This document shows, piece by piece, positions 5,063-6,042 of a stretch of DNA of 6,042 nucleotides. A program made the position numbers and the translations under genes. This DNA comes from Ignavibacteria bacterium UBA6906 (GTDB taxonomy: Bacteria > Bacteroidota > Ignavibacteria > UBA10030 > UBA6906): assembly GCA_002451155.1 (NCBI GenBank), contig DKBG01000272.1, positions 1 to 6,042 of the forward strand. Direction: 5' to 3'. The notes below the pieces were generated by a model. That model did no database searches. It saw only the letters and a list, made by a program, of their open reading frames with translations, and was not told the DNA's origin. Within the stretch, counting starts at the first letter, position 1. Every line of letters begins with the position of its first letter.

Positions 5063-6042
5063 CTAGTGCCTCCCCTCCCGGTGATCGTGGTCTCGAGAGT
5101 GAGTAGCGTGGTCATGCCTGTGGTCATGTCTGAAATCGTGTCTCTGTTCATGACCATGTCCATGCCCATGGCGTCCGTCGTTCCCGCCCATATCATGCGG
5201 GACGAGCACCGTCACCGTTCCTGTTGACGTGTTTCCCGCGTTGTCCGTGACCGTGGCGGTAATGGTGTACGTACGGCCGTCCAGGTCGCCGCCTTCACGC
5301 CAGGACTCAAGCTGGATTGTGCTTCCGAAGTCCGGAACGGTCATATTATGGATCCCGTAGTCATCGTCAACGATGATGACCGCCGATGCGACTCCCGATC
5401 CTTCGTCCGCGGCCGCCCCCCCGACCACGACGTCCCGCATGGTATGGTTCGGCGGCCAGAGAATGGGCGGATCAACGGTCAGGGTGAACGGCGGAGGCGT
5501 CGTATCGATATTGATACTCATCTCCTGTGGCACTTCTTTATTCTCCGCGTTGTCGATCGCATACCAGCTCACCGCGTGCCTCCCGTCGCCCGAGACCGTC
5601 AGCGATGCCGTGCTTCCCTGCACGATGGTCTCCTCGCCGTCAATGATATAGTGGATCTCCTTCACGCTCGAGCCGTTCTCGCCGTCTTCCGCGATCAGCG
5701 TCAGTTCCAGATCCGAGCGATACCATCCGTTCTCGCCCAGTGTTCCGCTCAGCACCGCGGTCGTGCTTGGCGCAGAGACATCCAGGAAAGCGTCGCGCGC
5801 GAGACCGCACACCGGCATGATGCCCGTAAAGGAGGACACATCCAACTGTCCGAAGTTGTTGTATCCGACGGCCACGACGGTCCCGTCCGCCGCCAGGCCC
5901 ACCGTGTGATAGGCGCCTGCCGCGATGGCCACGATATCCTTCCAGGCACCGACTTCCAGCTGGCCATAGCCATTGTTCCCCACCGCCACGACGGTCCCGT
6001 CCTGTTTCAGCGCGACCGTATGATAGGCGCCTGCCGCGATGG
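5063..6042 (-). CDS. Secreted RCC1-repeat / Ig-like protein with His-rich tail, N-terminus outside window
   Basis: The frame is open from the right edge to the stop at 5063; 325 residues are visible, and a GTG at 5989 lies inside a repeat and is not the start. Residues 1-74 are RCC1-type repeats (IAAGAYHTVALKQDGTVVAVG, NNGYGQLEV, and again), period 38 residues, expected to form beta-propeller blades. Residues about 88-187 resemble an OmpL47/Ig-like domain (DGENGSSVKEIHYIIDGEE, GRHAVSWYAIDNAEN, ending DTTPP). Residues about 188-279 are a second Ig-like domain with the LWPPNHTM signature and VTDNAGNTSTG. The last 46 residues (from VPHDMGG) are a tail with 14 histidines, mostly in HD, RH and GH pairs. 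Such proteins are usually secreted or surface-attached; no PEP-CTERM or LPXTG sorting signal is seen. The tail may bind divalent metals (inference). A terminator follows at 5007-5036. Confidence 0.88.
   Translation of the reverse strand, partial: IAAGAYHTVALKQDGTVVAVGNNGYGQLEVGAWKDIVAIAAGAYHTVGLAADGTVVAVGYNNFGQLDVSSFTGIMPVCGLARDAFLDVSAPSTTAVLSGTLGENGWYRSDLELTLIAEDGENGSSVKEIHYIIDGEETIVQGSTASLTVSGDGRHAVSWYAIDNAENKEVPQEMSINIDTTPPPFTLTVDPPILWPPNHTMRDVVVGGAAADEGSGVASAVIIVDDDYGIHNMTVPDFGSTIQLESWREGGDLDGRTYTITATVTDNAGNTSTGTVTVLVPHDMGGNDGRHGHGHGHEQRHDFRHDHRHDHATHSRDHDHREGRH
5868..6042 (-). repeat. 114-bp tandem repeat encoding RCC1 units
   Basis: A 21-base segment is identical at 5908-5928 and 6022-6042, exactly 114 bases (38 codons) apart. 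The segment at 5868-5887 recurs at 5982-6001 at the same period with one mismatch. The copies encode successive RCC1 blades, and the array continues past the window edge. Confidence 0.8.

Noticed and set aside
5063..5203. Simple tggtcatg-like repeats as a CRISPR array or non-coding satellite
   Set aside because: Units are irregular, have no spacers and lie in frame within the RCC1-repeat gene, encoding its His-rich tail.

Overview
The window is moderately GC-rich, gene-dense bacterial DNA with no phage, insertion sequence, tRNA, rRNA or CRISPR array. The mix of genes is a receiver-PilZ protein, a TlpA/DUF4266/DUF3570 envelope redox operon, an RCC1-repeat secreted protein ending in a 'LWPPNH' Ig-like domain, and a small Cys-rich zinc-ribbon protein. 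This mix suggests a Gram-negative, probably anaerobic lineage such as Nitrospirota or the former Deltaproteobacteria. The assignment is an inference from gene content, not from a marker gene.

Layout from left to right. Positions 1-446 (minus) hold the first 148 residues of a receiver-PilZ protein that runs off the left edge; its receiver lacks the phospho-accepting Asp. Positions 447-924 are intergenic, with two strong stem-loops and divergent promoters. Positions 925-2833 (plus) are a tight three-gene operon with ATGA overlaps: a TlpA-like thioredoxin, a 75-aa DUF4266 lipoprotein ending in Cys-Gly-Cys, and a 376-aa DUF3570 beta-barrel protein. Positions 3138-3662 (plus) encode an unrecognised 174-aa soluble protein with its own promoter and a strong terminator. 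Positions 3799-3954 (plus) encode a 51-aa, seven-cysteine protein. Positions 4102-4509 (minus) encode a small membrane-anchored protein with a five-step glycine zipper. Positions 5063-6042 (minus) hold the C-terminal 325 residues of a large secreted protein: RCC1 repeats, two Ig-like domains, then a 46-residue His-rich tail. A terminator lies just beyond it.

The operon at 925-2833 is the clearest functional unit. All three products carry export signals, so it probably builds an extracytoplasmic redox or metal-handling module. The DUF3570 protein carries a D-A-I-T-S-A-T segment that resembles the motif flavinylated by ApbE-type FMN transferases. The DUF4266 partner ends in two closely spaced cysteines that the thioredoxin could act on. 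The biochemical role of this module is not established from the sequence. The remaining genes look like independent transcription units.
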